64,000 bases of DNA from Burkholderia anthina. Lineage in GTDB: Bacteria > Pseudomonadota > Gammaproteobacteria > Burkholderiales > Burkholderiaceae. The stretch's first letter is position 1. Each line of letters starts with the position of its first letter. The notes under the pieces are model-generated. The model was given only the letters and a program-made list of their open reading frames with translations, was not told the origin of the DNA and ran no database searches. The DNA is taken from NCBI RefSeq assembly GCF_001547525.1, contig NZ_CM003768.1, positions 3,286,001 through 3,350,000 on the forward strand, written 5' to 3'. Positions 9,513-17,874 of the stretch are shown one piece after another. Made by a program: the position numbers and the translations under genes.

Positions 9513-10409
9513 ATGATCATTCACCCGAATTTCGACCCCGTAGCGATCCATCTCGGGCCGCTGGCCGTGCGCTGGTACGGCCTCATGTATCTCGTCGCCT
9601 TCATCGCGGCGATCGTCGTCGGCCGGATCCGCCTGAAGCTGCCGCACGTCGCGGCGCAGGGCTGGACCGCGAAGGACATCGACGACATGATGTTCTACGG
9701 CGTGCTCGGTACCGTGCTCGGCGGCCGGCTCGGCTATGTGCTGTTCTACAAGGCCGATTTCTACTTCTCGCATCCGCTCGACGTGTTCAAGGTGTGGGAA
9801 GGCGGCATGTCGTTTCACGGCGGCTTCCTCGGCGTGACGCTCGCGATGGCGCTGTTCGCGTGGCAGCGCAAGCGGCACTGGCTGCAGGTCACCGATTTCG
9901 TCGCGCCGATGGTGCCGACGGGGCTCGCGGCCGGGCGGCTCGGCAATTTCATCAACGGCGAACTGTGGGGCCGCGTGACCGATCCGACGGCGCCGTGGGC
10001 GATGTTGTTCCCGGGCGCGATGCGCGACGATGCGGCATGGCTGCCGAAACATCCGGAACTCGTCGAGAAGTGGCATCTCGCCGACGTGTTCATGCAATAC
10101 CAGATGCTGCCGCGCCATCCTTCGCAGCTCTATGAAATCGCGCTCGAAGGTATCGCGCTGTTCTTCGTGCTGTTCCTGTTCGCGCGCAAGCCGCGGCCGA
10201 TGGGCGCCATATCGGCGCTGTTCCTGATCGGTTACGGCCTCGCACGTTTCACGGTCGAGTTCGCGCGCGAGCCCGACGACTTCCTCGGTCTGCTGGCGCT
10301 CGGCCTGTCGATGGGGCAGTGGCTGTCGTTGCCGATGATCGTCGCAGGTATCGCGATGATGGTCTGGGCGTATCGCCGCCGCGCGGCGAACGCGAATGCG
10401 GCTGCATGA
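9513..10409 (+). CDS. lgt: Prolipoprotein diacylglyceryl transferase, Lgt
   Basis: A 298-residue polytopic inner-membrane enzyme that transfers diacylglycerol from phosphatidylglycerol to the lipobox cysteine of prolipoproteins, the first step of lipoprotein maturation. Seven hydrophobic segments are apparent. The family signature [14 protein letters not shown] is at about residues 142-155, with the essential Arg and Asn. An upstream [11 protein letters not shown] and the HGGFLGV stretch, with the conserved His-Gly, are also present. The C-terminal half has [12 protein letters not shown], another family hallmark. Substrates in this window include the OmpA-like and SOD-like lipoproteins. Confidence 0.95.
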   Translation: MIIHPNFDPVAIHLGPLAVRWYGLMYLVAFIAAIVVGRIRLKLPHVAAQGWTAKDIDDMMFYGVLGTVLGGRLGYVLFYKADFYFSHPLDVFKVWEGGMSFHGGFLGVTLAMALFAWQRKRHWLQVTDFVAPMVPTGLAAGRLGNFINGELWGRVTDPTAPWAMLFPGAMRDDAAWLPKHPELVEKWHLADVFMQYQMLPRHPSQLYEIALEGIALFFVLFLFARKPRPMGAISALFLIGYGLARFTVEFAREPDDFLGLLALGLSMGQWLSLPMIVAGIAMMVWAYRRRAANANAAA

Positions 10410-10438
10410 GGCGGCTGCACGAGGTGGCTGCATGACGC

Positions 10439-10477
10439 GGTATCGATGCACGCGCGATCGGCGCGAGCATCGATACC
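10439..10477. repeat. Inverted repeat downstream of lgt
   Basis: Perfect 11-nt arms GGTATCGATGC and GCATCGATACC are separated by 17 nt. The repeat lies just upstream of the lgt terminator and may add to 3'-end structure. It has no T-run of its own. Confidence 0.5.
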
Positions 10478-10488
10478 GGATGCGGATG

Positions 10489-10516
10489 AAAAACGCCGGC
10501 CCTCGGGCCGGCGTTT
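10489..10516 (+). terminator. Terminator between convergent lgt and SIMPL gene
   Basis: The stem ACGCCGGCCC/GGGCCGGCGT has a short TC-containing loop, with A4 before and T4 after. It can serve both convergent genes. Confidence 0.8.
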
Positions 10517-10543
10517 TGCGTTTCGGCGACTGCGCGATGCGCG

Positions 10544-11284
10544 TTACTTCATCTGCACGGAGCCGTTGACGGTGACCGACACGGTGGCCTTGCCGCCTTC
10601 GACCGCGATCGGCGCGCTCATCTTCGCGCTGTCCATCGGCGCCGCGGCCATCGCCATCATGCGCGGGTACGGCTGCACGTTGCGGCCGCTGCCGACGTTT
10701 ACGTCGCGGATCGTGTAGCTGCTGTAGCCGAACGCCTTCGCGGCTTCGTCCGCGCGGGCGCGGAACGACTTGATCGCCTCGGTCGTGAGCTTCTGCTCGG
10801 CCGCGCGCTGCGCTTCCGGCGACAGCGAGAACTCGACGTTCGCGACCTGCATCAGGTTCGACAACTGGCCTGCCAGCTTCGACGCCGCGGCGAAATCGCG
10901 CGATTCGAGCGCGACCTCGGTGCGGCCGCGCCATGCGGAGATCTTGCCGTCGCGATCGGTGCTCGGATACACGGAGAACGCGCCCGTGTGCGCGGTGACG
11001 CCCGATACGCCCTTGGCCTGCGACAGGGCCGCGTCCGCACGCTGGTTCAACTGCGCGGTGAGGCTGCCCGGGTCCTTGGCCTGCTGCTCGTAGAACAGCG
11101 TGATGTGGATGATGTCCTGCGGTACGTCGGCGCTCGCCTGCGACGAGAGCGACAGCACGCCCGCCGGCTCCGGAAAGTGCGGGTTCGCCGTCTGGGCGTG
11201 TGCGGCGGGCGACGCGAGCGTGAGCGCGACGGGAACGGCGGCGGCGAGGGCGAGCGACAGCGCGAGTGCGGATTTCTTGGTCAT
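10544..11284 (-). CDS. SIMPL (DUF541) domain periplasmic protein
   Basis: A 246-residue exported protein with a signal peptide to about residue 30 (PAAHA/QT), followed by a single SIMPL domain (DUF541, about 40-240). Family features seen are the early LSLSSQASADVPQDIIHITLFYEQQ strand pair, containing the typical A-x-V-P-D motif, and the later YSSYTIRDVNVGSG segment. Homologues include the outer-membrane protein Omp28/BP26 of Brucella and E. coli YggE, which lowers oxidative stress and can assemble into ring-shaped oligomers. The biochemical role is unknown. No operon partner: the next gene upstream is 180 nt away. Confidence 0.85.
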   Translation of the reverse strand: MTKKSALALSLALAAAVPVALTLASPAAHAQTANPHFPEPAGVLSLSSQASADVPQDIIHITLFYEQQAKDPGSLTAQLNQRADAALSQAKGVSGVTAHTGAFSVYPSTDRDGKISAWRGRTEVALESRDFAAASKLAGQLSNLMQVANVEFSLSPEAQRAAEQKLTTEAIKSFRARADEAAKAFGYSSYTIRDVNVGSGRNVQPYPRMMAMAAAPMDSAKMSAPIAVEGGKATVSVTVNGSVQMK

Positions 11285-11464
11285 TGTTGGACTCCTTGTG
11301 CGAGGGCGCGCACGCGGATCACGCGTGCGCGACGCGGGCGTGCCGCGCGACGAAAAAACGACAGCCGGCCCGATCGGCCGACAGCGGTTGCTTAGGCCGC
11401 GCGAACGTGCCGCGAGTTCCGTGACGGCAGGGTGTACTGACCAGATTTGACCTTTGGCGCGCGC

Positions 11465-11926
11465 CTACTTCATCAACTTTTCGGTGATGAACCGCCATTC
11501 GGCGCGCGTGACGGGCGTGATCGACAGCCGGTTGCCACGCGCGAGCACGCGCATGTCGGCGAGCTCGTCGTGCTCGCGCAGCGCGGCGAGCGGCACGAGC
11601 GGCGATTTCTTCACGAAGCGCACGTCGACGAGCAGCCAGCGCGGCGCTTCCCGCGTCGATTTCGGGTCGTAATAGGGGCTTTTCGGATCGAACTGCGTGG
11701 GATCGGGGTAGGGCGTCGACGATACTTCGGCGAGGCCGGCGATGCCTGGCTCGGGGCAGCTCGAGTGATAGAACAGCACGCCGTCGCCGATCTTCATCGT
11801 GTCGCGCATGAAATTGCGCGCCTGATAGTTGCGCACGCCGGTCCACGGCAGCGAGCGCTGCGGTGCGTTGGCGAGATCGTCGATGCTTGCTTCGTCCGGT
11901 TCGGACTTCATCAGCCAGTATTGCAT
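11465..11926 (-). CDS. EVE domain-containing protein
   Basis: A 153-residue protein that is almost entirely an EVE domain, a PUA-like fold that reads modified bases in RNA or DNA. It begins MQYWLMKSEPDEASIDDL, with the family's YWLMKSEP motif, followed by WTGVRNYQARNFMRD and GVLFYHSSC, all hallmarks of the family. The open frame extends 14 codons upstream, but the ATG at 11926 gives the standard start. It lies downstream of zapA and 6S RNA on the same strand, in the position where other bacteria place ygfA. The ligand is not established; EVE proteins are often linked to modified-nucleobase sensing. Confidence 0.9.
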   Translation of the reverse strand: MQYWLMKSEPDEASIDDLANAPQRSLPWTGVRNYQARNFMRDTMKIGDGVLFYHSSCPEPGIAGLAEVSSTPYPDPTQFDPKSPYYDPKSTREAPRWLLVDVRFVKKSPLVPLAALREHDELADMRVLARGNRLSITPVTRAEWRFITEKLMK

Positions 11927-11952
11927 GGTCGTGATCGGCGCAGAAGGGGCAT

Positions 11953-11995
11953 GAGGGCCTGCTTGCATGCGCGCGCCGCATGCAAGCAGGCCCTC
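11953..11995. repeat. 18-bp perfect stem-loop between the 6S terminator and the EVE gene
   Basis: Arms at 11953-11970 and 11978-11995 are exactly complementary over 18 bases (GAGGGCCTGCTTGCATGC) with a 7-nt loop. Reading leftward, the stem follows directly after the T5 tract of the 6S RNA terminator and ends 27 nt before the EVE start codon, so it would lie in any EVE mRNA leader initiated upstream. No T-run follows it in that direction. Confidence 0.75.
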
Positions 11996-12031
11996 AAAAA
12001 GGAAACGGCATCGGGAGTTCCCGATGCCGTT
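11996..12031 (-). terminator. Intrinsic terminator of 6S RNA
   Basis: A perfect 13-bp stem (AACGGCATCGGGA and complement, 12004-12031) with a 2-nt loop is followed, reading leftward, by TCC and then T5. It begins within a few bases of the 6S 3' end. Confidence 0.85.
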
Positions 12032-12035
12032 GGAT

Positions 12036-12214
12036 AGGCCCCCACCTTGGCCGCTAGGCCGGCATCCTGAACCTGAGGTTCAGAATTGGTCGCAGTTAGC
12101 AGCACTTCGGGTACATCAGACAGAGTGACGCGCGCGCCCGTGCTACAAATTTCCGCAACCGTGCACATGGCATTGGTTCAAGGAATATATGACCTTGGCG
12201 AACCAGGCAGGGAA
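12036..12214 (-). ncRNA. ssrS: 6S RNA (SsrS)
   Basis: 6S RNA binds the sigma70 RNA polymerase holoenzyme and mimics an open promoter. The supporting evidence is position (directly downstream of zapA on the same strand, as in most proteobacteria) and structure. The 5' segment CCCTGCCTGGTTCGCC pairs with the 3' segment GCGGCCAAGGTGGGG as the closing stem. A CTGCGACCAATTCTGAACC stretch before the 3' stem matches the conserved E. coli region CTGCGAC...GAACC. A GAACCTCAGGTTC hairpin lies in the 3' half, and a large central bulge region lies near 12100-12150. The terminator follows at once. The ends are estimated from the stem and could be off by some bases. Length of about 179 nt is normal for the family. 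Confidence 0.88.
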
Positions 12215-12297
12215 GCTGACTGAACTGTGATTCGATGCGCCAATTTGACCACCGTTGACCGCCGAGATCAAGGGGAATCGACACGTCGTTTGAAACG

Positions 12298-12612
12298 TTA
12301 CTGCGTCTCGTGCTGTGCGAGCACCGCGCCGAGCTGTTCGTTCATCTGGTGCATTGTACGACGGATTTCCTCGGCCGGAAATGCTTCACCGTGCCGCACG
12401 CTCGTTTGCAGCCGCAGCAATTCCGATGCAAGCGACAGCGCCGCCATCACCGCGATGCGATCGGTGCCGCGCACCGAGCTGTTCGAGCGGATTTTCGACA
12501 TTTCGGCGTCGACGCGCGCGACCGCTTCGAGCAGCGCCGCTTCGGTCTCGGCCGAACAGGCGAGCCGATAGGCCTGACCGAGAATCGAGACTTCGATCTG
12601 CTTGGTGCTCAT
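12298..12612 (-). CDS. zapA: Cell division protein ZapA
   Basis: A 104-residue protein that binds FtsZ and bundles protofilaments at midcell. The start MSTKQIEVSILGQAYRLACSAETEAALLEAVARVDAEMSKIR shows the ZapA N-terminal globular domain, with the conserved ILGQxYRLAC-like segment. A long helical tail follows, which forms the antiparallel coiled coil. It overlaps the preceding coiled-coil gene by 4 nt (ATGA), so the two are translationally coupled. 6S RNA lies downstream, the classic zapA-ssrS neighbourhood. Confidence 0.92.
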   Translation of the reverse strand: MSTKQIEVSILGQAYRLACSAETEAALLEAVARVDAEMSKIRSNSSVRGTDRIAVMAALSLASELLRLQTSVRHGEAFPAEEIRRTMHQMNEQLGAVLAQHETQ

Positions 12613-12959
12613 GCATGTTCTCCGTGGCTGGCCGCGTCATCGCCATCCGTGCGCGCCTGCGCATCGAGCAGGTCGAGCTGGTTGTCGGCTTGCTCCGCGC
12701 TCTTCGAGCGCGGCAGCTTTTCGAGAATCGCGTTCAGTTTCACCTGGGCGTCGTCGATCTTCGCCGACAACGTGTCGCGCTCGGCCGCGAGCGCATTGCG
12801 TTCGTCGCGCAGCTGCGCGAGCTCCGCGCGGACCGTGTCCGCTTCCGCGCGCAATTGCGCGACCTGCTCCTCGAGCGCGAGCCGTTCCGAGTGATAGCGC
12901 TTGTTCAGCGAAATCAGACGGCCAATATTTTGAGACAGGGTTTCGAGTTCGTTGAGCAT
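12609..12959 (-). CDS. ZapB-like / TIGR02449-type coiled-coil protein
   Basis: A 116-residue, strongly heptad-patterned protein. Residues 1-85 are a continuous coiled coil (LETLSQNIGRLISLNKRYHSE, then LALEEQVAQLRAEADTVR and onward), and the tail (about 86-116) is acidic and looks unstructured. It overlaps zapA by 4 nt. Small coiled-coil proteins directly upstream of zapA are annotated as TIGR02449 in many proteobacteria and resemble the division factor ZapB in design, but sequence similarity in coiled coils is weak evidence. A role with ZapA in the divisome is inferred from coupling. A TAAAAT hexamer at 12985-12990 (minus strand) is a plausible -10 box. Confidence 0.8.
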   Translation of the reverse strand: MLNELETLSQNIGRLISLNKRYHSERLALEEQVAQLRAEADTVRAELAQLRDERNALAAERDTLSAKIDDAQVKLNAILEKLPRSKSAEQADNQLDLLDAQARTDGDDAASHGEHA

Positions 12960-13127
12960 TTGCTGCGTCCTCTAAAGACCCAGCATTTTAGCGCGGAATA
13001 ACGCGCAATCCGACATCTGTAACGTTTCCAGTCGTAACACCCCTGCTTCTTGCCGCGAATGGGCGCGTCTCGCGCGGGTCCGGACGCTTCCTTGACGCTT
13101 GCACGACCGGCTCCTAAACTGGCGCCG

Positions 13128-13350
13128 CCTCGGTGCTCGCGCGCAGGACGCGCGGTTAAACGGGAAGCAGGGTGCGGGCTCCGCGCGCGCCAACCTGCGC
13201 TGCCCCCGCAACGGTAAGCGGCCGCGTCGCGTGACGCAGGCCGGCTCGGGCGCGTTTCGCGTGCAGGTCGCACGCGGGCGCGGGCCACTGCGCGTCGTCG
13301 CGCGGGAAGGCGAGCCGGACCGCCGCCAGCCCGGATACCGGCCGAGACGG
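13128..13350 (+). promoter_or_regulatory. Cobalamin (adenosylcobalamin) riboswitch controlling btuC-btuD-cobT-cobS-cobC
   Basis: The conserved core of a B12 riboswitch is visible in order: CGGTGC at 13131, AAACGGGAAGCAGG from about 13157, the B12 box region GCTGCCCCCGCAACGGTAAG at about 13199-13218, and AGCCCGGATACCGGCC at 13328-13343. The stretch between (13219-13327) forms the variable P7-P11 arms and is very GC-rich. It is followed immediately by a GGAGCCC/GGGCTCC hairpin (13351-13368) without a T-run, which suggests that control acts on translation or RNA accessibility rather than by an intrinsic terminator. The first gene starts ~50 nt further. On this basis high adenosylcobalamin should repress the operon. 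Confidence 0.93.
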
Positions 13351-13402
13351 GGAGCCCGCACGGGCTCCATGACGCGCGGCCTGCGGGGAAGCAGGGCGCG
13401 CA

Positions 13403-14518
13403 ATGCTTCACGGAACGTTCTTCGATGCCGACCCCAATCGTCCGCCACGCGCCCACGTCGCGCCCGGCCGACTCCCGCAAGCGGATGCGCCGCGCGTCGT
13501 GCGTGCGGCCGTGCGCGGCATGAACGCCGCGCGCGCCGCTGCCATCTGGGCCGCGCTGGCCGCCACGGTCGCGCTGCTGTTCGTCGCGTCGCTGTCGATC
13601 GGCAGCGTGCCGATGTCGCCGTGGCAGGCGCTCGCGTCGCTCGTGCCGCATGGCGGCGATACCCTCGTTGCCGATATCGTGACGACGCTGCGCCTGCCGC
13701 GCGCGCTCGCGGGCTTCGCGTGCGGCGCGCTGCTCGCGCTCGCCGGCGCATTGTTGCAGGTGCTGCTGCGCAATCCGCTCGCCGAGCCGTACGTGCTGGG
13801 CGTGTCCGGCGGCGCGGCCGGCTTCGCGCTCGTCGCGATGATCGCGGGCGGCGCGTGGTGGCTCGTCGACGCATCGGCGTTCGCGGGTTCGCTCGTCTCG
13901 GTCGCGCTCGTGCTCGGTCTCGCGAGGCGCGAGGTGTGGCGCGGCGAATCGCGCGATGCATCGCCGCGGCTGCTGCTCACGGGCGTCGTGATCGCGGCGG
14001 GGTGGGGCGCGCTCGTCACGCTGTTGCTGTCGCTCGCGCCCGACGCGCGGCTGCGCGGCATCATCTTCTGGCTGACGGGCGACCTGAACGGCGCGACGGC
14101 GCCGTGGTTCGCGTGGGGCGCGCTGCTGCTGTGCGCAGGCGTCGCGCTGCCGGCCGCGCCGCAACTGAACGTGCTGCTGCGCGGCGACGCCACCGCGCAA
14201 GCGCTCGGCGTACCGGTCGCGCGCCTGCGCGTGCGGATCTATCTCGTCGCGTCGCTGGCCGCCGCGGCCGCCGTGACGACGGCCGGCACGATCGGCTTCG
14301 TCGGCCTCGTCGTGCCGCATGCGTTGCGGCTCGCGTTCGGCAACGACCAGCGGATGCTGCTGCCGGCCGCGATGCTCGCGGGCGGCGGCGGCGTGATGGC
14401 GGCCGACCTGCTCGCGCGCACCGCGATCGCGCCCGCGCAATTGCCGGTCGGCGTGATGACCGCGCTGATCGGCGTGCCGGTGTTCCTGTGGATGTTGCTG
14501 AGGAGACCGATGCGATGA
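13403..14518 (+). CDS. btuC: Cobalamin/iron-siderophore type ABC permease (BtuC-like, FecCD family)
   Basis: A polytopic permease of the FecCD/BtuC family with about ten hydrophobic helices. It has LRLPRALAGFACGALLALAGALLQ and NPLAEPYVLGVSGGAAG, the FecCD signatures for subunit contact. B12 specificity is inferred from the upstream riboswitch and neighbouring cob genes. The 371-residue reading starts at 13403, where an AGGG lies a few bases upstream. An internal ATG at 13520 (MNAARAAAIWAAL) would start right before the first membrane helix but has no visible ribosome binding site. The start is therefore uncertain, and the first ~39 residues may be untranslated. The stop overlaps the btuD start (ATGA). 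Confidence 0.88.
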   Translation: MLHGTFFDADPNRPPRAHVAPGRLPQADAPRVVRAAVRGMNAARAAAIWAALAATVALLFVASLSIGSVPMSPWQALASLVPHGGDTLVADIVTTLRLPRALAGFACGALLALAGALLQVLLRNPLAEPYVLGVSGGAAGFALVAMIAGGAWWLVDASAFAGSLVSVALVLGLARREVWRGESRDASPRLLLTGVVIAAGWGALVTLLLSLAPDARLRGIIFWLTGDLNGATAPWFAWGALLLCAGVALPAAPQLNVLLRGDATAQALGVPVARLRVRIYLVASLAAAAAVTTAGTIGFVGLVVPHALRLAFGNDQRMLLPAAMLAGGGGVMAADLLARTAIAPAQLPVGVMTALIGVPVFLWMLLRRPMR

Positions 14519-15330
14519 CGGGTGCCGCACTGAACGCCGCCGCCGGCGACATGCGCTACACGGCCGTCGACCTGACGCTGAAGGCCGGCGCGCGCACGCT
14601 GCTCGACGGCTTCACGCAAGTGTTCCGCCCCGGCGAGATCTGGTGCGTCGCCGGGCCGAACGGCGCCGGCAAGACGACGCTGCTCGCCACGCTCTCGGGA
14701 TTGCAGCCGCCCGCCGCGGGACACGTCGAGATCGACGGCCGGCCGCTTGCCGCGTGGCGCCCCGAACGACTCGCGCAGCGCCGCGCGCTGATGCCGCAGC
14801 AATTACACGATGCGTTCAGCGCGACCGTGTTCGACACGGTGCTGCTCAACCGCTTTCCGTATCTCGGCGGCTGGGGCTGGGAGCGCGACGGCGACCGCGC
14901 GGCCGCGCGCGCTGCGCTCGCGACGTTCGACCTCACCGCGCTCGCGTCGCGCGACGTGATGTCGCTGTCGGGCGGCGAGCGGCAGCGGGTCGCGCTGGCC
15001 GCGACGCTGTGCCAGGATGCACCGCTGATGCTGCTCGACGAACCGCTCGCGCATCTCGACCTGCATCACCAGATCGACTGCCTGACCGCGCTGGCTGCGT
15101 GGCTCGCGGCCGGCCCGCGCACGGTGATGTTTTCGTGTCACGACCTGAATCTCGCGCGGCGTTTCGCGACGCATGCGCTGTTGCTCGACGGCCGCGGCCA
15201 TGCGTGGGCCGGCCTCGTGCACGACGTGCTGACGCCCGAGCGCGCGAGCGACGCGTTCGGCTATCCGCTCGTGCTGATCCGCGAGAACGGCCGCGATGCG
15301 TTGCTGCCGGCATGGCCTGCGCGACCATGA
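14515..15330 (+). CDS. btuD: Cobalamin ABC transporter ATP-binding protein (BtuD-like)
   Basis: A 271-residue ATPase that drives the BtuC-like permease. The Walker A GPNGAGKT is at about 47-54, followed by a Q-loop (MPQQLHD), the signature LSGGERQRVALA, the Walker B LMLLDEPLAHLD and the H-loop SCHDLNLA. The start ATG overlaps the btuC stop by 4 nt, so the two are translationally coupled. The frame is open far upstream across the riboswitch, but only this start gives a normal ABC protein. Similarity within the BtuD/FepC/HmuV group is high, so B12 as substrate rests on context. Confidence 0.92.
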   Translation: MTGAALNAAAGDMRYTAVDLTLKAGARTLLDGFTQVFRPGEIWCVAGPNGAGKTTLLATLSGLQPPAAGHVEIDGRPLAAWRPERLAQRRALMPQQLHDAFSATVFDTVLLNRFPYLGGWGWERDGDRAAARAALATFDLTALASRDVMSLSGGERQRVALAATLCQDAPLMLLDEPLAHLDLHHQIDCLTALAAWLAAGPRTVMFSCHDLNLARRFATHALLLDGRGHAWAGLVHDVLTPERASDAFGYPLVLIRENGRDALLPAWPARP

Positions 15331-15391
15331 CCTTTCCTGTTCCGACTTTTCCGATGCGCGGCGCATGCCGCGCGCACGACACGGCTCCTCG

Positions 15392-16447
15392 ATGACGACT
15401 CCGACCCAATTCCCGCCCGCGATCGCGCCGCTCGACGACGCATTGCGCCAGCGCCTGCAGCATGTGATCGACCACAAGACCAAGCCGCCCGGCAGCCTCG
15501 GCCAGCTCGAGGCGCTCGCGCTGCAGATCGGCCTGATCCAGCGCACCGAGCGGCCGGTCGTGCAGCGTCCCGTGACGATCGTGTTCGCGGGCGACCACGG
15601 AATCGCCGCCGAAGGCGTCAGTCCTTACCCGCAGGCGGTGACCGCGCAGATGGTCGCGAACTTCCTGGCCGGCGGCGCGGCCATCAATGCATTCTCGGGC
15701 GTCGCGCAGAGCACGCTCGAGATCGTCGATGCGGGCGTCGCGTCGCCGCTGCCGCCGTCGGACCGGCTGGTGTCGCTGCCGCTCGCGCGCGGCACGCGCA
15801 ACTTCGCGGCGGAGCCGGCGATGACGCGTGAAGAAGCGATGACGGCGCTGGCAGCCGGCGCGGCGCGTGTGCGCGTGCACGCATCGCTCGGCACGAACGT
15901 GATCGGCTTCGGCGAGATGGGGATCGCGAACACGTCGTCGGCCGCCTGCCTGATGAGCCGCCTGCTCGACGTGCCGATCGACGCATGCGTCGGGCGCGGC
16001 ACGGGGCTCGACGACCAGGGGCTCGCGCACAAGCGCGCGGTGCTCGGCCGCGCGCTCGTCAAGCACTCGCATGCGATCGCGCCGCTCGACGTGCTCGCGA
16101 CGTTCGGCGGCTTCGAGATCGCGATGATGACGGGCGCGTATCTCGCGGCCGCGAGCGAGCGGATGACGATCCTCGTCGACGGCTTCATCGCGACCGCCGC
16201 GCTGCTCGTCGCCGAGCGCATCGCGCCCGGCGTGCGCGACTACTGCGTGTTCTCGCATACGTCGCACGAGGCCGGGCACCGGCGCATGCTCGAACATTTC
16301 GGCGCGAAGCCGCTGCTCGCGCTCGACCTGCGGCTCGGCGAAGGCACGGGCGCCGCGCTCGCGCTGCCGCTGGTGCGCGCGGCGGCCGCGTTCCTCGCCG
16401 AGATGGCGAGCTTCGAATCGGCCGGCGTCGACGATCGTGACGCCTGA
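15392..16447 (+). CDS. cobT: Nicotinate-nucleotide--dimethylbenzimidazole phosphoribosyltransferase, CobT
   Basis: A 351-residue enzyme that transfers phosphoribose from nicotinate mononucleotide to 5,6-dimethylbenzimidazole, giving alpha-ribazole phosphate for the lower ligand. Family features are KTKPPGSLGQLE near the N-terminus, VFAGDHGIAAEGVSPYPQ, the central GFGEMGIANTSSAA, and RLGEGTGAALALP near the C-terminus, which holds the catalytic Glu. The length matches S. enterica CobT (356). The ATG at 15392 was chosen because the upstream 32 open codons have no family similarity. It overlaps cobS by 11 nt. Confidence 0.96.
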   Translation: MTTPTQFPPAIAPLDDALRQRLQHVIDHKTKPPGSLGQLEALALQIGLIQRTERPVVQRPVTIVFAGDHGIAAEGVSPYPQAVTAQMVANFLAGGAAINAFSGVAQSTLEIVDAGVASPLPPSDRLVSLPLARGTRNFAAEPAMTREEAMTALAAGAARVRVHASLGTNVIGFGEMGIANTSSAACLMSRLLDVPIDACVGRGTGLDDQGLAHKRAVLGRALVKHSHAIAPLDVLATFGGFEIAMMTGAYLAAASERMTILVDGFIATAALLVAERIAPGVRDYCVFSHTSHEAGHRRMLEHFGAKPLLALDLRLGEGTGAALALPLVRAAAAFLAEMASFESAGVDDRDA

Positions 16448-17213
16448 GCGCGCGCGCGGCATGCGGGCCGAACTGCGCTACTTCTTCGTCGCGCTCGGCT
16501 ATTTCACGCGCGTGCCCGTGCCGCGCTCGATCGGCTACGCGGCCGGCGATCTCGATCAGGCCGCACGCTATTTCCCGCTCGTCGGCGCCTGCGTCGGCGC
16601 ATGGGGCGCGCTCGTCTATCTCGTTGCACTGCGGGCGCTGCCGGCATCGATCGCGGTCGGGCTGTCGATGGCCGCGACGCTGCTCGCGACCGGCGCATTC
16701 CACGAAGACGGCCTCGCCGACAGTTGCGATGCGTTCGGCGGCGGCTACACGCGCGACGACGTGCTGCGCATCATGCACGATTCGCGGATCGGCACGTTCG
16801 GCGCGGTCGCGCTCGTGATCGCGCTCGGGCTGAAATGGCAGGCGCTCGCGTCGATGCTGCCGCTGCGCGCCGCATGGACGATGATCGCCGCGCATGCGGC
16901 GAGCCGCGCGATGGCCGTGAGCCTGCTGACGACGCTCGACTACGTGCGGCCCGAAGGCAAGGCGAAGCCGGTCGCGCAACGGATGGGCGCACGCGCGGCG
17001 TGCGTCGCGGCGGTGTTCGGATTGCCGTGGCTGTTCTGGCCGGACTGGCGCATGGGCGTTGCCGCATGCGTGGCGCTCGTGCTGGTGCGCGCGTGGCTGG
17101 CCCGCTATTTCGTGAAGCGGATCGGCGGCTATACGGGCGACTGTCTCGGTTTCGCGCAGCAACTGGGCGAACTGGCGATCTATCTCGTGGTGCTCGGATG
17201 GACGTCGTCCTGA
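16437..17213 (+). CDS. cobS: Adenosylcobinamide-GDP ribazoletransferase (cobalamin synthase), CobS
   Basis: An inner-membrane enzyme of up to 258 residues that joins adenosylcobinamide-GDP and alpha-ribazole (phosphate) to make adenosylcobalamin (phosphate). It shows the YFTRVPVP N-terminal motif, then GAFHEDGLADSCDAFGGGYTRDDVLRIMHDSRIGTFG, whose Asp/Glu residues form the metal and active-site motif of the family. Several hydrophobic helices follow. The GTG at 16437 overlaps cobT by 11 nt; an ATG at 16461 (MRAELRYFF) would also do and would leave a 13-nt gap. Neither has a good ribosome binding site, so coupling to cobT is likely. Confidence 0.93.
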   Translation: MTPERARGMRAELRYFFVALGYFTRVPVPRSIGYAAGDLDQAARYFPLVGACVGAWGALVYLVALRALPASIAVGLSMAATLLATGAFHEDGLADSCDAFGGGYTRDDVLRIMHDSRIGTFGAVALVIALGLKWQALASMLPLRAAWTMIAAHAASRAMAVSLLTTLDYVRPEGKAKPVAQRMGARAACVAAVFGLPWLFWPDWRMGVAACVALVLVRAWLARYFVKRIGGYTGDCLGFAQQLGELAIYLVVLGWTSS

Positions 17214-17782
17214 TTCGTCATCCGGCCGTCGGCATCGAGCCCGGCGTTTGCTACGGGCGCAGCGACGTGCCGCTCGCCGAATCGGCTGATGACGGCGCGC
17301 GGGCCGTGCGCGCGCATCTGGCGGAACGGGGAGTGCCGTCGCCGGAACAGGTGTGGACGAGCCCGCTGACGCGCTGCGCATCGGTGGCCGAACGGCTCGC
17401 GCGGGTGTTCGACGCGCCGCTGCGGCGCGATGGCGATTGGCAGGAAATGGATTTCGGCGCGTGGGAAATGCGGCGCTGGGACGATATCGACCGTGCGGCG
17501 CTCGATGCGTGGGCGGCCGACCTGATGCATGCCTGCGCGCACGGCGGGGAAAGCGTCGCGCGATTCGCCGCGCGCGTTGCACGGCAGGCGGATGCGCTTG
17601 CGGCGTTCGACGGGCCGCAATGGATCGTCACGCACGCGGGCGTGATCCGCGCATTCGCGTCGCATGTGCTGCGCATACCGCTCGATACGTTGCTCTCGCG
17701 GCCGGTGCCGACGGGCGGAGTCGTGTGGCTGCGCATGGAGGATGCCGCGCGAACGTGGGAAGTCGTGCACTGGGACGCATAG
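17198..17782 (+). CDS. cobC: Alpha-ribazole phosphatase (histidine phosphatase family), CobC
   Basis: A 194-residue histidine phosphatase. The N-terminal LIRHPAV motif has the phospho-accepting His8; the usual RHG is RHP here, which occurs in CobC-type members. It is followed by CYGRSDVPL, the segment typical of CobC, and a second catalytic His lies in IVTHAGVIRA. The role is removal of the 5'-phosphate from alpha-ribazole phosphate or adenosylcobalamin phosphate. It overlaps cobS by 16 nt and ends the riboswitch-led operon. The btuF gene converges on it across a 92-nt gap with no clear terminator. Confidence 0.88.
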   Translation: MDVVLIRHPAVGIEPGVCYGRSDVPLAESADDGARAVRAHLAERGVPSPEQVWTSPLTRCASVAERLARVFDAPLRRDGDWQEMDFGAWEMRRWDDIDRAALDAWAADLMHACAHGGESVARFAARVARQADALAAFDGPQWIVTHAGVIRAFASHVLRIPLDTLLSRPVPTGGVVWLRMEDAARTWEVVHWDA

Positions 17783-17874
17783 GCGCACTTGCGTCTGCAT
17801 GTGAACGACGCTCTGTCTCGCACACCGTACGCATCCGGGCATCGGTGCGCGATGCATCCGCAGCCCGCCGGAAA

